A stretch of 64,000 bases of DNA from Verrucomicrobiia bacterium (GTDB taxonomy: Bacteria; Verrucomicrobiota; Verrucomicrobiia; Opitutales; Cerasicoccaceae), in assembly GCA_030425485.1 (NCBI GenBank), contig JAUIAM010000005.1, positions 161,710 through 225,709 of the forward strand, given 5' to 3'. Below, piece by piece: positions 19,407-29,362 of the stretch. A program made the position numbers and the translations under genes. Under the pieces are notes generated by a model. It was not told the origin of the DNA and did no database searches. It was given only the letters and a program-made list of their open reading frames with translations. The number at the start of each line of letters is the position of its first letter. Positions within the stretch are counted from its first letter, which is position 1.

Positions 19407-19949
19407 TTAATAAATGGGGACGGCGGATTTAACAAAATGGATACTGTCGTTAACCGTAACGGACTGGTTCCCGACTGGCTTTTCGAAACTGTATTCGAGG
19501 GTGATTTCGATGGCCTCACGGGGATCCACCCCCGTATCCAGCCGATTCGCCGTAATGCGGATGCGCATGGGCATGATGACGCTGCGCTCACCTGCCCCTT
19601 CATCGCGCACGTCGAGCACGATCTCCTTGTCTGACCACTGGTTGAGAAAAAGAAAGTCTTCAATGTCCACCGAGCCAGCCTTGCTGGAGGGCGAAATAGC
19701 CCGCATTACGATGGGGAGCGTGGGGTCCTCCATGCTGAGGATAAAATCCATAAAGTCCATGGCCATGATTTGCTCGGAGTAGCCGTAGACCACCCCGTAG
19801 GCTGTCGTCTGGTAAATCGAACCCTCAGACATGCGTCGCGACTGCATGATAGCACTGGCGAGCCCTAACGCGATGAATGCGAAAATCGACATCGCGACGA
19901 TGACTTCGACCAAACTAAAGGCCTGACGCGTCTTAGGTATAACTGTCAT
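19407..19949 (-). CDS. Prepilin-type N-terminal domain protein (PilV/GspI-like)
   Basis: This 180-residue minor pseudopilin has the motif QAFSLVEVIVAMSIFAFIALG, with Ala in place of the usual Gly before Phe at the cleavage site and Glu5 conserved. The helix is followed by a small globular domain ending in VKSAVPIY. It heads the minus-strand pseudopilin operon. Two ATGs, 19958 and 19949, are possible; neither has a strong ribosome binding site, and I chose the second because it gives the shorter, more usual leader. Confidence 0.78.
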   Translation of the reverse strand: MTVIPKTRQAFSLVEVIVAMSIFAFIALGLASAIMQSRRMSEGSIYQTTAYGVVYGYSEQIMAMDFMDFILSMEDPTLPIVMRAISPSSKAGSVDIEDFLFLNQWSDKEIVLDVRDEGAGERSVIMPMRIRITANRLDTGVDPREAIEITLEYSFEKPVGNQSVTVNDSIHFVKSAVPIY

Positions 19950-20120
19950 GGCTGGCATTTAATGATAGCTTAAGAATGCCCTAAAAGCACGCCACTTGTC
20001 AAGGTGAAGCCCGCTGCAATTACGTAAAAAAAGGACAAAAATACATGCCGCAACTACATGTTTTTCAGTATTTTAGGCATCATCAACCCCTGAAGTCTGC
20101 CCAAAAGCTTACGCCCCACC

Positions 20121-21599
20121 TCACCGCCTTTTCAAGAGCAACTCCGCCGCCAGTCGGCCACTGGTCAGCACCAGCGGGATGCCCCCTCCGGGGTGTACGC
20201 TGCCCCCGGCAAAGGCAACCTGTGGCGTGGGCCCGAGGTTATCCATACGCGTCAAGGTCGAGAATAAGCCGTTCGAGCTGGGACCGTAAATCGATCCGTG
20301 CCAGGCATGATAACGCTGTTTCAAGTAGCTTGGCGGCAGTGCCTTCTGCCACTTCACCAGACTACGATCAAAGCCCGGCACCACGCGCTGCATTTTATCC
20401 AGAATAAACTCCGTGTAGCCCCCCTGCCAGTTGTCATAGCGGTCCAGGCTCGGCGCATTGACCAGGACAAACCAGGCCTCCTTGCCCGCCGGAGCCTGCG
20501 AGGGGTCCACCTTGCCCGGGATGGAGATGTAAATCGTCGGGTCTTGCAGTGGTCGGGGCTGCGCAAAGAGATCGCGAAACTCGTCCCGGTAGTCCGCGTT
20601 GAAAAAGATGTTATGGCAGGCCAACCCGTCCACTGGACGATCCATCGCCAGCAAGAGCACGTATCCGCTACAGGAGGCCTCGACCTTTCCCCAGCGCTTC
20701 ACCCAAGCCGGCTGCTTCGGATGCGTGGCAAAGAGCGGTCCCGTGAGCGCCGTCACCGCGTCGGCGTTGATGACCAACTGCCGGGAGGCAACGCGCTCAC
20801 CCGAGTGCAAGTTAACCGCCTCGACCTCTCCGCCAGAGGTAAACGCGATGTCCCGCACCTCGGCCTCAGCACGCAGCTCCACCCCCATCTCCCGCGCAAG
20901 CCGCTCCAACGCTCGCACCATGGCCACCATGCCACCCATGACATGCCAACTGCCGTAGGCCATCTCGGCGTGAGCAATGACGTTAAACGTAGCCGGACAA
21001 CGCGCCGGATCGGAGCCGTTGTAGGTCGCGTAGCGACTGAAAAGCTGAATCAGACGCGGGTCGCGAAAGCGTTTACGCAGGGCAGAGTCCATGCTCTGGG
21101 GCCAGAGCGCACTCAAGCCGCGCAGTGCCTTCAGCGGTCCGACCTTGAACACATTACTCAAGGCGAAGCGGTTAAACAGGTACATGGGCGCACTGATGTC
21201 CCACAGCGTCTTGCCCTCTTTTAGAAATTTATCCAGCGCGTCAACCTCGTCCAGAAACGTCTCGGCCACGGCGGCGCGGAAGCCCTCGATGTCGCCAGGC
21301 GCATCGAAGCGCGTCCCATCGGCAAAGGTGTAGCGGCAGGCAGGAGTGAGCCGCACCAGCTCAAGGTAATCACTGAGCTTACGGCCAGCAGCGGTAAAAA
21401 CCTCCTCCAGGACGAAGGGCAGCGTGAGCAGCGACGGCCCGGTGTCAAACTGGTAGCCCTCCCACTCCAAGTGATTACACTTGCCGCCAAAGGTTTCGTT
21501 TTTCTCCAGCAGGAGCACCTCGCGCCCGGCAGCACGCAGGTGAATCGCCGCGCTCAGGCCGCCAAGTCCACCGCCGATGACGACAACAGGCGCGCTCAT
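20121..21599 (-). CDS. CrtI-type phytoene/carotenoid desaturase family FAD enzyme
   Basis: This 492-residue flavoenzyme starts with the FAD loop VVVIGGGLGGLSAA (5-18), followed by LEKNETFGGKCN. The C-terminal signature FAGGSVHPGGGIPLVLTSGR is that of carotenoid desaturases and isomerases. Members convert phytoene or apocarotenoids in the membrane. No phytoene synthase lies nearby, so the exact step (CrtI, CrtN, CrtD or CrtO-like) cannot be set. ATG 21599 overlaps the yicC stop in an ATGA junction, giving coupled translation with that unrelated gene. Confidence 0.82.
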   Translation of the reverse strand: MSAPVVVIGGGLGGLSAAIHLRAAGREVLLLEKNETFGGKCNHLEWEGYQFDTGPSLLTLPFVLEEVFTAAGRKLSDYLELVRLTPACRYTFADGTRFDAPGDIEGFRAAVAETFLDEVDALDKFLKEGKTLWDISAPMYLFNRFALSNVFKVGPLKALRGLSALWPQSMDSALRKRFRDPRLIQLFSRYATYNGSDPARCPATFNVIAHAEMAYGSWHVMGGMVAMVRALERLAREMGVELRAEAEVRDIAFTSGGEVEAVNLHSGERVASRQLVINADAVTALTGPLFATHPKQPAWVKRWGKVEASCSGYVLLLAMDRPVDGLACHNIFFNADYRDEFRDLFAQPRPLQDPTIYISIPGKVDPSQAPAGKEAWFVLVNAPSLDRYDNWQGGYTEFILDKMQRVVPGFDRSLVKWQKALPPSYLKQRYHAWHGSIYGPSSNGLFSTLTRMDNLGPTPQVAFAGGSVHPGGGIPLVLTSGRLAAELLLKRR

Positions 21600-22468
21600 T
21601 CCACGTTTTGGGCCTGCTCCCGGATGCGCTCCAGCTCGTTCTTGCACTCGAGCACGAGGCGCGTCAGCTCCAAATGATTCGCCTTGCTGCCAACGGTGTT
21701 GATCTCGCGGTTGATTTCCTGGCAAAGGAAGTCCATCTTGCGGCCAATCGCGCCGTCTTCACGCATTGTCGCTGTGAATTGCTCCAGATGGCTGGCCAGG
21801 CGGGTAAGCTCCTCGGTCACGTCGGAGCGGTCGGCAAAGAGGGCAATTTCCTTGAGCACGCGCTCGTCGTCGAGGTCCAGCTCCAGCCCGGCCTTTTGCA
21901 GGCGTTGAAAGAGAATTTCCCGGTACTTGGGAACAGTGCCACCGGCCTGCTGCCGCATCTGCTCGACGTGCCCGGCCAACAGCCCGATGCGCTGGGAAAA
22001 GTCCTGAGCCAGCGCGGCGCCCTCCTCCGCCCGCATGGCCGTAAAGCCCTCCAGCGCGCCCTTGAGCGCAGACTCGACCAGTGCCTTGGCCGCGTCGGCC
22101 TCGGGCAAGCCAGAGCCGGAATCGAGGCTCATGATGATGCGCACGAGAGCTTCCGCGCTGATCTCCTCGGACAACTCGTGCGCACGGGCAAAGGCCCGCA
22201 GACGCTTGACCGTGGCCGCGAGTTGCTCGTCGTCCCAGTCAAGCGCACCGCCCTGCCCCACCTTGGTGGCATTGACGTAGACGGAGACCTTGCCCCGCAG
22301 GGCACTGGCCCGCACCATGTCGGTCAGGTCGCGCTCCAGCGATTGCCACTCACGCGGCAGCGAGCACATGACCTCGAGCGACTTGCGGTTGACCGAAGAG
22401 ACTTCGACCGAAATCTCCAAATGCTCGTCCCGCGCTTCGCCGCGCCCAAATCCCGTCATCGATTGCAT
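21596..22468 (-). CDS. YicC/YloC family endoribonuclease
   Basis: This 290-residue cytoplasmic protein begins MQSMTGFGRGEA, the N-terminal signature of the YicC family. Around residue 240 the run FLCQEINREINTVGSKAN matches the conserved C-terminal DUF1732 motif, which includes the catalytic-site Glu and Asn residues. YicC proteins are single-strand RNA endonucleases that assist small-RNA turnover. It overlaps the desaturase by 4 bases. Confidence 0.93.
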   Translation of the reverse strand: MQSMTGFGRGEARDEHLEISVEVSSVNRKSLEVMCSLPREWQSLERDLTDMVRASALRGKVSVYVNATKVGQGGALDWDDEQLAATVKRLRAFARAHELSEEISAEALVRIIMSLDSGSGLPEADAAKALVESALKGALEGFTAMRAEEGAALAQDFSQRIGLLAGHVEQMRQQAGGTVPKYREILFQRLQKAGLELDLDDERVLKEIALFADRSDVTEELTRLASHLEQFTATMREDGAIGRKMDFLCQEINREINTVGSKANHLELTRLVLECKNELERIREQAQNVE

Positions 22469-22581
22469 GCCGGGAGCGTAGCGGAGTTAAGGCCCCGAGC
22501 GAAAGCGAAAAGTGACTATCAATTGGCACCGAGCGGAGTTAGAAGCCACCCTATGCCGCTATCGGTCCCGAGCCCGCCGTT

Positions 22582-23805
22582 TTACTCCACGCCCATGACG
22601 CGCATGACTTCCTGCACATCCTTGTCGCCGCGACCGGAGAGGTTGACCACAAGAATCTCGTCGGAGGACATCTGCGGGGCCCGCTTAAGGGCATAGGCAA
22701 TGGCGTGGGTACTTTCCAGCGCAGGAATGATGCCCTCCAGGCGGCAAAGAAGCTGGAAGGCGTCGATGACTTCCTTGTCCGTGGCGTAGCCGTAGCTGAT
22801 GCGCCCCAAGTCGTGGTAGTAGGCGTGCTCGGGGCCGATGGCGGCATAGTCCAGCCCTGCAGAGACGCTGTGGGTCAGCTCGATCTGGCCGTCCGGGTCT
22901 TGCAGGATGTAGGTCTTGCAGCCCTGCAGGACGCCCACCTTGCCGCCTTCGAAACGCGCCGCATGCTTGCCCGGCTCGATACCGTGGCCGCCCGCCTCGA
23001 CGCCCACGAGGCGCACATTGGTTTCCTCCAGAAAATCGTAAAACAGCCCGATGCAGTTACTGCCGCCGCCCACGCAGGCGATCAGTTCGTCCGGCAAGCG
23101 CCCCTCCATCTCCAAAATCTGGCGACGGACTTCCTCGCCAATCACCTTGTGGAAGTCCCGCACCATCATGGGGTACGGATGCGACCCGAGGGCCGAACCG
23201 AGGATGTAGTGCGTCTCGCGCACATTGGCCACCCAGTCGCGCATGGCTTCGTTGACGGCGTCCTTAAGCGTCTTTTGGCCCGACTCGACCGAGCGGACTT
23301 CGGCCCCCATCAGGCGCATGCGGAAGACATTCAGAGCCTGGCGACGCATGTCCTCCGCCCCCATATAAATCACGCACTCCAGGCCAAAGCGCGCGCAAAC
23401 GGCCGCCGTGGCCACGCCGTGCTGCCCGGCTCCGGTCTCGGCGATGATGCGTTTTTTGCCCATACGGCGGGCGAGCAGGACCTGGCCCATGCAGTTGTTG
23501 ATCTTGTGAGCGCCGGTGTGAAGGCTGTCCTCGCGCTTGAGGTAAATTTTGGCCCCGCCGCAGTGCTCGGTCAGGCGCTCGGCAAAGGTGAGTTCTGTCG
23601 GGCGGCCCACGTACTCGTTGAGAAAGCTGTCCAGTTCCATGCGGAAACCCGGGTCATTACTGGCCTCGCGGTAGGCGTGCTCGAGCTCGTAGAGTGCAGT
23701 CATGAGCGTTTCGGGCACGTACATGCCGCCGAACTGGCCGAAGTGCCCGCGGGCATCCGGCAGCGCGCTCTTGTCGATGGGGGAAGGATCGGCTTGCTGG
23801 GACAT
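22582..23805 (-). CDS. trpB: Tryptophan synthase beta chain
   Basis: This 407-residue PLP enzyme condenses indole with serine to make tryptophan, working with TrpA. Lys101 in HTGAHKINN binds PLP, and [10 protein letters not shown] is the phosphate loop. [16 protein letters not shown] (residues 20-35) is the conserved start. The gene is isolated from trpA and other trp genes, with a phosphatase gene upstream and yicC downstream. Length and motifs fit the major TrpB1 class. Confidence 0.97.
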   Translation of the reverse strand: MSQQADPSPIDKSALPDARGHFGQFGGMYVPETLMTALYELEHAYREASNDPGFRMELDSFLNEYVGRPTELTFAERLTEHCGGAKIYLKREDSLHTGAHKINNCMGQVLLARRMGKKRIIAETGAGQHGVATAAVCARFGLECVIYMGAEDMRRQALNVFRMRLMGAEVRSVESGQKTLKDAVNEAMRDWVANVRETHYILGSALGSHPYPMMVRDFHKVIGEEVRRQILEMEGRLPDELIACVGGGSNCIGLFYDFLEETNVRLVGVEAGGHGIEPGKHAARFEGGKVGVLQGCKTYILQDPDGQIELTHSVSAGLDYAAIGPEHAYYHDLGRISYGYATDKEVIDAFQLLCRLEGIIPALESTHAIAYALKRAPQMSSDEILVVNLSGRGDKDVQEVMRVMGVE

Positions 23806-23876
23806 GAAAAGCTAGCAACCTAGCCCAAGAGTTCGGCCCCGTCTAGTCATTAGTCAGGGATAAAAGCGCGGCCCGC

Positions 23877-25316
23877 CTACTTGCGCTTGACGGAAATCAG
23901 CGTGAGGTCGTCGGCAAACTTGGCCTGCCCGGTAAAACGCTCCACCGTCGTCACGAGGTTTTCGTTGATGGACTTGGCGGATTGGTTGCGCAGGACCTTG
24001 ACTGTCTCGGCCAGCCGCTCGGCGGAAAACTCGTCTTCGTCGGCGTTGACTGCCTCGGTGATGCCATCGGTGTAAAAGAGTGCCACATCGCCCGGCGCAA
24101 AGGGAATCGACGTATCGGTGATAACCAGATCGAAAATCTCGGAAGGAACCATGCCGAGCGCCATCCCCTCAAGCCCGACAAACTGCGTCGTGGGCTCGGT
24201 GCCATTGTTACCCGCGGTGCAAACCAGCGGCAGTTCGTGCCCGGCGCGGGCGAGCGTCATGGTGTCGTTGGCCGTGTCGATGATGGCATAGACCAGCGTA
24301 ATAAACATGTCGCGGTGGATTTCGGGCGTCATCTCGCGGTTCATCGCGATGAGCACTTCCGAAGGCTCACGGAAGGCGCGGGCAAAGTGCCGGAGGTTTG
24401 TCTGGCAGATCGTCATCAACAGCGAGGCCGGGACGCCCTTACCCGAAACGTCGGCGATGGCCACGCCGATACGACTTTCGTCCAGCTTGATGACGTCGTA
24501 AAGGTCACCGCCGATCTTTTGCGCCGGGCGGTAGAACGCGCTGATGTCCAAGCGGGCATTATCCGGAAAGGTCTGGGGCAAAATCATGCCCTGAATCGAG
24601 CTGGCCATCGAGATGTCGAGGTCGAGCTTGCTCTTCTCGATCTGCACCTTCATCAGGTCCGAGTTATGAATGGCCATGGCGGCCTGCTCAGCCAGCGACT
24701 GCACGAGCGAAAAGTCCATGGCGTTAAAGGCCATGCCGTCGGCGGGGTTGGCCACCGCCAGCACCCCGAGTATTTTGTCCCGGAAGGCAATCGGCGCCAC
24801 AATCAGCGAGTGGAGCTTGAGCGAAGGGTCCTCGTGCTGGACGACGCGCGGGTCGTTGGCCGCATCTTCGACGTGGACTGCCTTGCGGGTGCGGGCCACG
24901 GAACCGATCAGCCCCTCGCCCATGTCGAACACCTCCGACTTGAGAATCTGCTCGATAAAGCGCGCACGCGTAGAGAGACGACCGCTGGCCGCCTTGGGCA
25001 ACGAGCGCTGCGGCGGGAACAAGCCCTCGACCGCCACCCCTCGCAATTTATTCTGTGGGGTACGCTCAAAAATGCAGGCGCTGAGGGCTCCCGTGCTCAG
25101 GATGGAAGCGTGAACGATGCGCTGAAACAACTCGTCGCGCTCGACCCCGTCGCCGATTGCCTCGACGAGGTTGTGCATAAAATCGACGACAATTTGCTGC
25201 TCTTGCTGTAGAAGTTGCTTTTCTTCATCTAGTTGCACGTACCTTCTGCGCAAGCGGATGTAGACGTACCAGCCAACGCCAACGCCTAGCAGCGCACCTA
25301 GAAGAAACTGCCACAT
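23877..25316 (-). CDS. GAF-SpoIIE (PP2C-type) serine phosphatase, RsbU-like
   Basis: This 479-residue protein has one N-terminal membrane segment (3-21), a coiled coil (about 25-47), a GAF domain (about 60-215) and a SpoIIE phosphatase domain (about 245-479). Metal-binding motifs GGDLYDV and ADVSGKGVPASLLM are present, as are FYTDGITEAVNADEDEFS near the end. It should remove phosphate from a serine on a STAS-domain partner, releasing it to act on an anti-sigma factor. The gene follows a STAS protein by 64 bases on the same strand, so the pair is a partner-switching module. No kinase is visible nearby. The GAF input signal is unknown. Confidence 0.88.
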   Translation of the reverse strand: MWQFLLGALLGVGVGWYVYIRLRRRYVQLDEEKQLLQQEQQIVVDFMHNLVEAIGDGVERDELFQRIVHASILSTGALSACIFERTPQNKLRGVAVEGLFPPQRSLPKAASGRLSTRARFIEQILKSEVFDMGEGLIGSVARTRKAVHVEDAANDPRVVQHEDPSLKLHSLIVAPIAFRDKILGVLAVANPADGMAFNAMDFSLVQSLAEQAAMAIHNSDLMKVQIEKSKLDLDISMASSIQGMILPQTFPDNARLDISAFYRPAQKIGGDLYDVIKLDESRIGVAIADVSGKGVPASLLMTICQTNLRHFARAFREPSEVLIAMNREMTPEIHRDMFITLVYAIIDTANDTMTLARAGHELPLVCTAGNNGTEPTTQFVGLEGMALGMVPSEIFDLVITDTSIPFAPGDVALFYTDGITEAVNADEDEFSAERLAETVKVLRNQSAKSINENLVTTVERFTGQAKFADDLTLISVKRK

Positions 25317-25380
25317 TATCGAGGAGCTTGAGGAAGTTTATCCGGCGCTGCAATCTCTTCTGCCGAAAATCGCGCCCTGC

Positions 25381-25911
25381 TCAGGCGTTGTTGGCAGCCT
25401 TGTCCTTTTCCACCTGCAGGCGCAGGAAAGAGATAACGTCCTGGAATTTCTTCAAGTTGCCCTTGTCCGCTTCGACCAGGTTCTCATGGGCCTTGAGCAT
25501 CCCCTCGGCCGAAGCATGGTGGTTCTCCGCATCGGATTCGATCTCCCGCAGCTTGCCATCAGCAAAGCACAGGCCGCTGCTCTCGCAGTCCACATCGAGG
25601 ATGCGGTGCAGGCCGAGGTTGCGCACCAGCTCCAGATTCCGCTTCCCCAGGCGCACCAGCGTGATGCTGCCTTCGGACGAATGCTTGCGAAACTGCATGG
25701 CCGCACCGGCCAGGATACCCAGAAAGGTGCTGTCCATCGCAGTGCAGTTGGCGAAGTCTACCACAACGTCACGTTTTCCGGCCTCGAGCATTTGCTTGAA
25801 AAACTCCGTGACCGGGGCCGCATTCAAGTAGCTCGCCCTTCCGTTTATGCGGAGAAGGGCGGGGTCGGAATAACCATCAACTAGGAAAACTGGTGAGTCG
25901 CTTTCTGCCAT
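25381..25911 (-). CDS. STAS domain protein (anti-sigma factor antagonist-like)
   Basis: This 176-residue protein carries a STAS domain (about residues 10-110). The motif VDFANCTAMDSTFLGIL holds the serine that such proteins have phosphorylated by an anti-sigma kinase and dephosphorylated by an RsbU-type phosphatase. The C-terminal 60 residues form an extra helix (ENLVEADKGNLKKFQDV) not usual for SpoIIAA or RsbV. It is directly upstream of the SpoIIE phosphatase. The target sigma factor or kinase lies elsewhere. Confidence 0.86.
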   Translation of the reverse strand: MAESDSPVFLVDGYSDPALLRINGRASYLNAAPVTEFFKQMLEAGKRDVVVDFANCTAMDSTFLGILAGAAMQFRKHSSEGSITLVRLGKRNLELVRNLGLHRILDVDCESSGLCFADGKLREIESDAENHHASAEGMLKAHENLVEADKGNLKKFQDVISFLRLQVEKDKAANNA

Positions 25912-25952
25912 AACGGGGATGTTACGCAGCAGTAGTATAGTCCATATCGGTC

Positions 25953-28703
25953 TTAAATCAGGTTTCTTAAGACGTAGGGCAGGATGCCGCCGTGGCGGTA
26001 GTACTCGACCTCAATCGCCGTGTCGATGCGCAGCGTGAGCGCGAGGCTCTCGGTACTGCCGTCTGCACGGGTGATCTCCAGGGTCACATCCTGACCCGGC
26101 TTGAGGTCGTCGCCAATACCGACGAGAGAGAAGGTTTCTGTGCCCTCGAGCTTGAGGGAATCCACGTCCTGCCCGTCCTTGAAGTTCAGGGGCATTACGC
26201 CCATACCGATAAGGTTGCTGCGGTGGATGCGTTCAAAAGATTTGGTCACCACGGCCTTTACGCCGAGGAGTGCGGTGCCCTTGGCCGCCCAGTCGCGGGA
26301 GCTGCCCATGCCGTAGTCCACCCCACCGAAGACAATCAGCGGCGTATTGCGCTTTTTGTATTCCTGGGCGGCGTCGTACATGGTCGTGATCTCGCCATCG
26401 GGCTGGAGCTTGGTAAAGCCACCTTCCTTGCCGTCAGCCATGCGGTTCTTGATCCGGACGTTGGCAAAGGTGCCGCGCGTCATGATGCGGTCATTACCAC
26501 GGCGTGAACCGTAGGAGTTGAAGTCCTTGGGCTCGACGCCCTTGGAAGTCAGGAACTTGCCTGCGGGCGTCTCGGGCTTAAAGGCACCTGCGGGTGAAAT
26601 GTGGTCCGTCGTGACGGAGTCGCCGAGGATGGCCAGCGGACGCATGTCCTTCAACTCGGTGATGCTGCCCGGCTCGGTGGTAAAGCCCTCGAAGAAAGGA
26701 GGCAACTGGATGTAGGTCGAAGCGTCGTCCCAAGCGTACACTTCGCCATCGGTCGAGGGGATCGCGTTCCACTCGGGGTTGGCTTCGTTGATGGTGGAGT
26801 ACTTCTCGCGGAACATCTCGGGCTTGAGGCCCTTGAGGATGTTAGCCTGGATTTCCTCGCGGGTCGGCCAGATGTCCTTGAGGTAAACCTCCTTCCCGTC
26901 CTTGCCTGTGCCGAGCGGTTCCTCGTCGAGGTTGATGTTCACACGGCCCGCGAGCGCGTAGGCGACCACCAGCGGGGGTGACATGAGGAAGTTGGCCTTG
27001 ATCGAACCGTGGACGCGGGCCTCAAAGTTACGGTTACCGGAAAGCACGCTGGCCGCGACGAGGTCACCCTCAGCGATGGCGGCTTCGATAGCCGGGTCGA
27101 GCGGTCCGCTGTTACCGATACAGGTCGTGCAGCCGTAGCCGACGAGGTTGAAACCAAGCTGGTCCAGGTACTTCTGGAGGTCGGTTTCGTTCAGGTAATC
27201 CGTGACCACGCGCGAACCGGGAGCCAAGCTGCACTTGACCGTCGGGTCAACGCTCAGGCCTGCCTCGACAGCCTTCTTGGCCAGGAGACCAGCGGCAAGC
27301 ATCACGGAGGGGTTCGAAGTGTTGGTGCAGCTGGTAATGGCCGCGATCAGGACCGAACCGTGACCGATTTCCGGCAAGGTCTCGGTTGCGACGAGCGCCC
27401 CACCCTCGTTCTTCCACTCGGAAGCGTCCGGGTCGTACTTCACGCCGCAACGGGTATCGAAGCTGGACGGATCGACGCCGTAGCCGCCTTCGGAGGCCGG
27501 GGATTCGAGAAGCTGTTGGAAAGTATTCTTCAGCGCGGGCACGTCGATGCGTTCCTGCGGCTTGCGCGGGCCAGCCACAGAGGGGACGATGGTGCCGAGG
27601 TCGAGGTCGATGCACTTGGTGTACTCGATGTCGCCTGCCTTGGGCATGCCATAGAGGCCCTGTGCCTCGTAGTACGCCTTGACCACGGCGATTTGCTCCT
27701 CGGTGCGGCCGGTGGCACGCAGGTAGTCCAGCGATTTGTCGTCGATGGGGAAGAAGCCCATGGTGGCACCGTACTCGGGGGCCATGTTGGCAATCGTGGC
27801 GCGGTCGGCCAGGGTCAGCGCAGCAGCGCCTTCGCCGTGGAACTCGACGAACTTGCCCACCACCTTTTCAGCGCGAAGCAGCTCGGTGATACGCAGCGTG
27901 AGGTCCGTCGCGGTCACGCCCTCGGTGAGCTCACCGGTGAGGTTCACGCCGATGACTTCCGGGGTCTGGAAAGCGATGGGCTGGCCGAGCATGCCGGCTT
28001 CGGCCTCGATACCGCCAACACCCCAGCCCACGATACCGATGCCGTTAATCATGGTGGTGTGCGAGTCGGTGCCGACGAGGGTATCCGGGTAAAGCAGGGT
28101 CTCGCTGGAGCCGTCCTTTTGGAAGACCACGCGGGCCAGGTACTCAAGGTTGACCTGGTGAACGATGCCGATGGCCGGGGGAACGACGGAGAAAGTTTCG
28201 AAAGCCTGCTGCCCCCACTTGAGGAACTCGTAACGCTCGCGGTTGCGCTCAAACTCGATCTTGAGGTTATCGACGAAGGAGCTGGCCGTACCGGCGCGGT
28301 CTACCTGCACGGAGTGGTCCACCACGAGGTCCACGGGCACGAGCGGCTCGATCAGGCCGGGGTCCTTGCCCAAGGCGGCGACAGCGTCACGCATAGCGGC
28401 GAGGTCAACCAGAAGCGGCACCCCGGTAAAGTCCTGCAGGACGATACGCGACACAACGAAGGGGATTTCGTTGCTGGAGGGAGCCTTGGCGTTCCAGCCG
28501 ACGAGGCGCTTGACGTCGTCTTCGGCGACGCCGGCTTGTCCACAGTTACGCAGCACGGACTCCAGCACGATACGGATGCTGACGGGCAGCTTGCTGATGT
28601 CTCCCAGACTGGAGAGCGCATCGAGCGCGTAATAGGTGCCGACAGCCTTGCCGTCGACCGTAAGTTCCTTGCGAGCGTTAAACGGGTCGTTGGATACAGT
28701 CAT
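25953..28703 (-). CDS. acnA: Aconitate hydratase A
   Basis: This 916-residue enzyme of the citric acid cycle interconverts citrate and isocitrate with a [4Fe-4S] cluster. Cluster cysteines are Cys459 ([11 protein letters not shown]) and Cys525 and Cys528 ([13 protein letters not shown]). The C-terminal swivel domain with SSRDWAAKG is present. The ATG at 28703 gives the normal AcnA start ([14 protein letters not shown]); an upstream in-frame start would add an unlike tail. It lies 41 bases upstream of the STAS gene and 75 bases after the peroxiredoxin. Confidence 0.97.
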   Translation of the reverse strand: MTVSNDPFNARKELTVDGKAVGTYYALDALSSLGDISKLPVSIRIVLESVLRNCGQAGVAEDDVKRLVGWNAKAPSSNEIPFVVSRIVLQDFTGVPLLVDLAAMRDAVAALGKDPGLIEPLVPVDLVVDHSVQVDRAGTASSFVDNLKIEFERNRERYEFLKWGQQAFETFSVVPPAIGIVHQVNLEYLARVVFQKDGSSETLLYPDTLVGTDSHTTMINGIGIVGWGVGGIEAEAGMLGQPIAFQTPEVIGVNLTGELTEGVTATDLTLRITELLRAEKVVGKFVEFHGEGAAALTLADRATIANMAPEYGATMGFFPIDDKSLDYLRATGRTEEQIAVVKAYYEAQGLYGMPKAGDIEYTKCIDLDLGTIVPSVAGPRKPQERIDVPALKNTFQQLLESPASEGGYGVDPSSFDTRCGVKYDPDASEWKNEGGALVATETLPEIGHGSVLIAAITSCTNTSNPSVMLAAGLLAKKAVEAGLSVDPTVKCSLAPGSRVVTDYLNETDLQKYLDQLGFNLVGYGCTTCIGNSGPLDPAIEAAIAEGDLVAASVLSGNRNFEARVHGSIKANFLMSPPLVVAYALAGRVNINLDEEPLGTGKDGKEVYLKDIWPTREEIQANILKGLKPEMFREKYSTINEANPEWNAIPSTDGEVYAWDDASTYIQLPPFFEGFTTEPGSITELKDMRPLAILGDSVTTDHISPAGAFKPETPAGKFLTSKGVEPKDFNSYGSRRGNDRIMTRGTFANVRIKNRMADGKEGGFTKLQPDGEITTMYDAAQEYKKRNTPLIVFGGVDYGMGSSRDWAAKGTALLGVKAVVTKSFERIHRSNLIGMGVMPLNFKDGQDVDSLKLEGTETFSLVGIGDDLKPGQDVTLEITRADGSTESLALTLRIDTAIEVEYYRHGGILPYVLRNLI

Positions 28704-28751
28704 GATCGAAATTGAGATTGGAAAGCATAGCCCGTGCCGGGCAGAAGGCAA

Positions 28752-28772
28752 TCTCCCGTCCTCATCGGGAGA
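28752..28772. terminator. Hairpin between peroxiredoxin and acnA
   Basis: TCTCCCG at 28752-28758 and CGGGAGA at 28766-28772 form a perfect 7-base stem with a 7-base loop, 6 bases after the peroxiredoxin stop on the minus strand. No T run follows, so it may be a weak terminator or an mRNA-stabilising stem before acnA. Confidence 0.4.
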
Positions 28773-28778
28773 CGGTGC

Positions 28779-29249
28779 CTACTTGAGTGTGACCTTGAGT
28801 TCGTCAAACGGCGGCAAATCGTGCGGGTCTTCACTGAACCAGCTAAAGACAATCTCGCCAGACTTGTTGATGACGAAGGCGGAGCGCTTGGCCACGCCCT
28901 GCATGCCGAGCAGATCTTCGTAGAGGACGCCGTAGGCAGAGGCGACTTCCTTGTTAAAGTCACTCAGAAGCGTGACAGAAATAGCGTTCGCCTTGGCCCA
29001 GGCTTCTTGGGCAAAGGGGCTGTCCACGCTGATGCCGAGCACCTTGGCGTCGAGCTTCTCGTATTCTTCGTAGCCAGCGGAGATGCTGCACATCTCGTTT
29101 TGGCAAACGCTGGTGAAAGCGAAGGGGAAGAAAAGCAGGACTACGTTCTGTTCGCCCAGTGTTTCCTTGAGCGAGACATCGACGAGACCGTCGGCAGTCT
29201 TGGTTTTCAGCGTGAAATCAGGGGCTTGGGTGCCGGTTGAGAGAGCCAT
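28779..29249 (-). CDS. Peroxiredoxin (AhpC/TSA, AhpE-like)
   Basis: This 156-residue thiol peroxidase reduces hydrogen or organic peroxides. The peroxidatic cysteine is Cys49 in PFAFTSVCQNEMC, a variant closer to the actinobacterial AhpE motif than to BCP, and Cys54 could be the resolving residue. The thioredoxin fold continues with VLGISVDSPFAQEAWAKAN. It precedes aconitase, whose iron-sulfur cluster is peroxide-sensitive, so the pairing may be useful, but the hairpin between them leaves co-transcription unclear. Confidence 0.9.
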   Translation of the reverse strand: MALSTGTQAPDFTLKTKTADGLVDVSLKETLGEQNVVLLFFPFAFTSVCQNEMCSISAGYEEYEKLDAKVLGISVDSPFAQEAWAKANAISVTLLSDFNKEVASAYGVLYEDLLGMQGVAKRSAFVINKSGEIVFSWFSEDPHDLPPFDELKVTLK

Positions 29250-29362
29250 AATAAGAGAGTCTAGAGGTCGTTAGCGGAAAGTTCGAAGCACTATTGTTAG
29301 GACTGCGCCGTTCACAGTGCAAGCCCAAGAAGAAAGTTTCCCTGCCTTCGGGCGCAAAAAAC

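Noticed and set aside
27009..28715. Long antisense frame opposite acnA (568 codons)
   Set aside because: Shadow of aconitase caused by GC-rich third positions; no recognisable motif.
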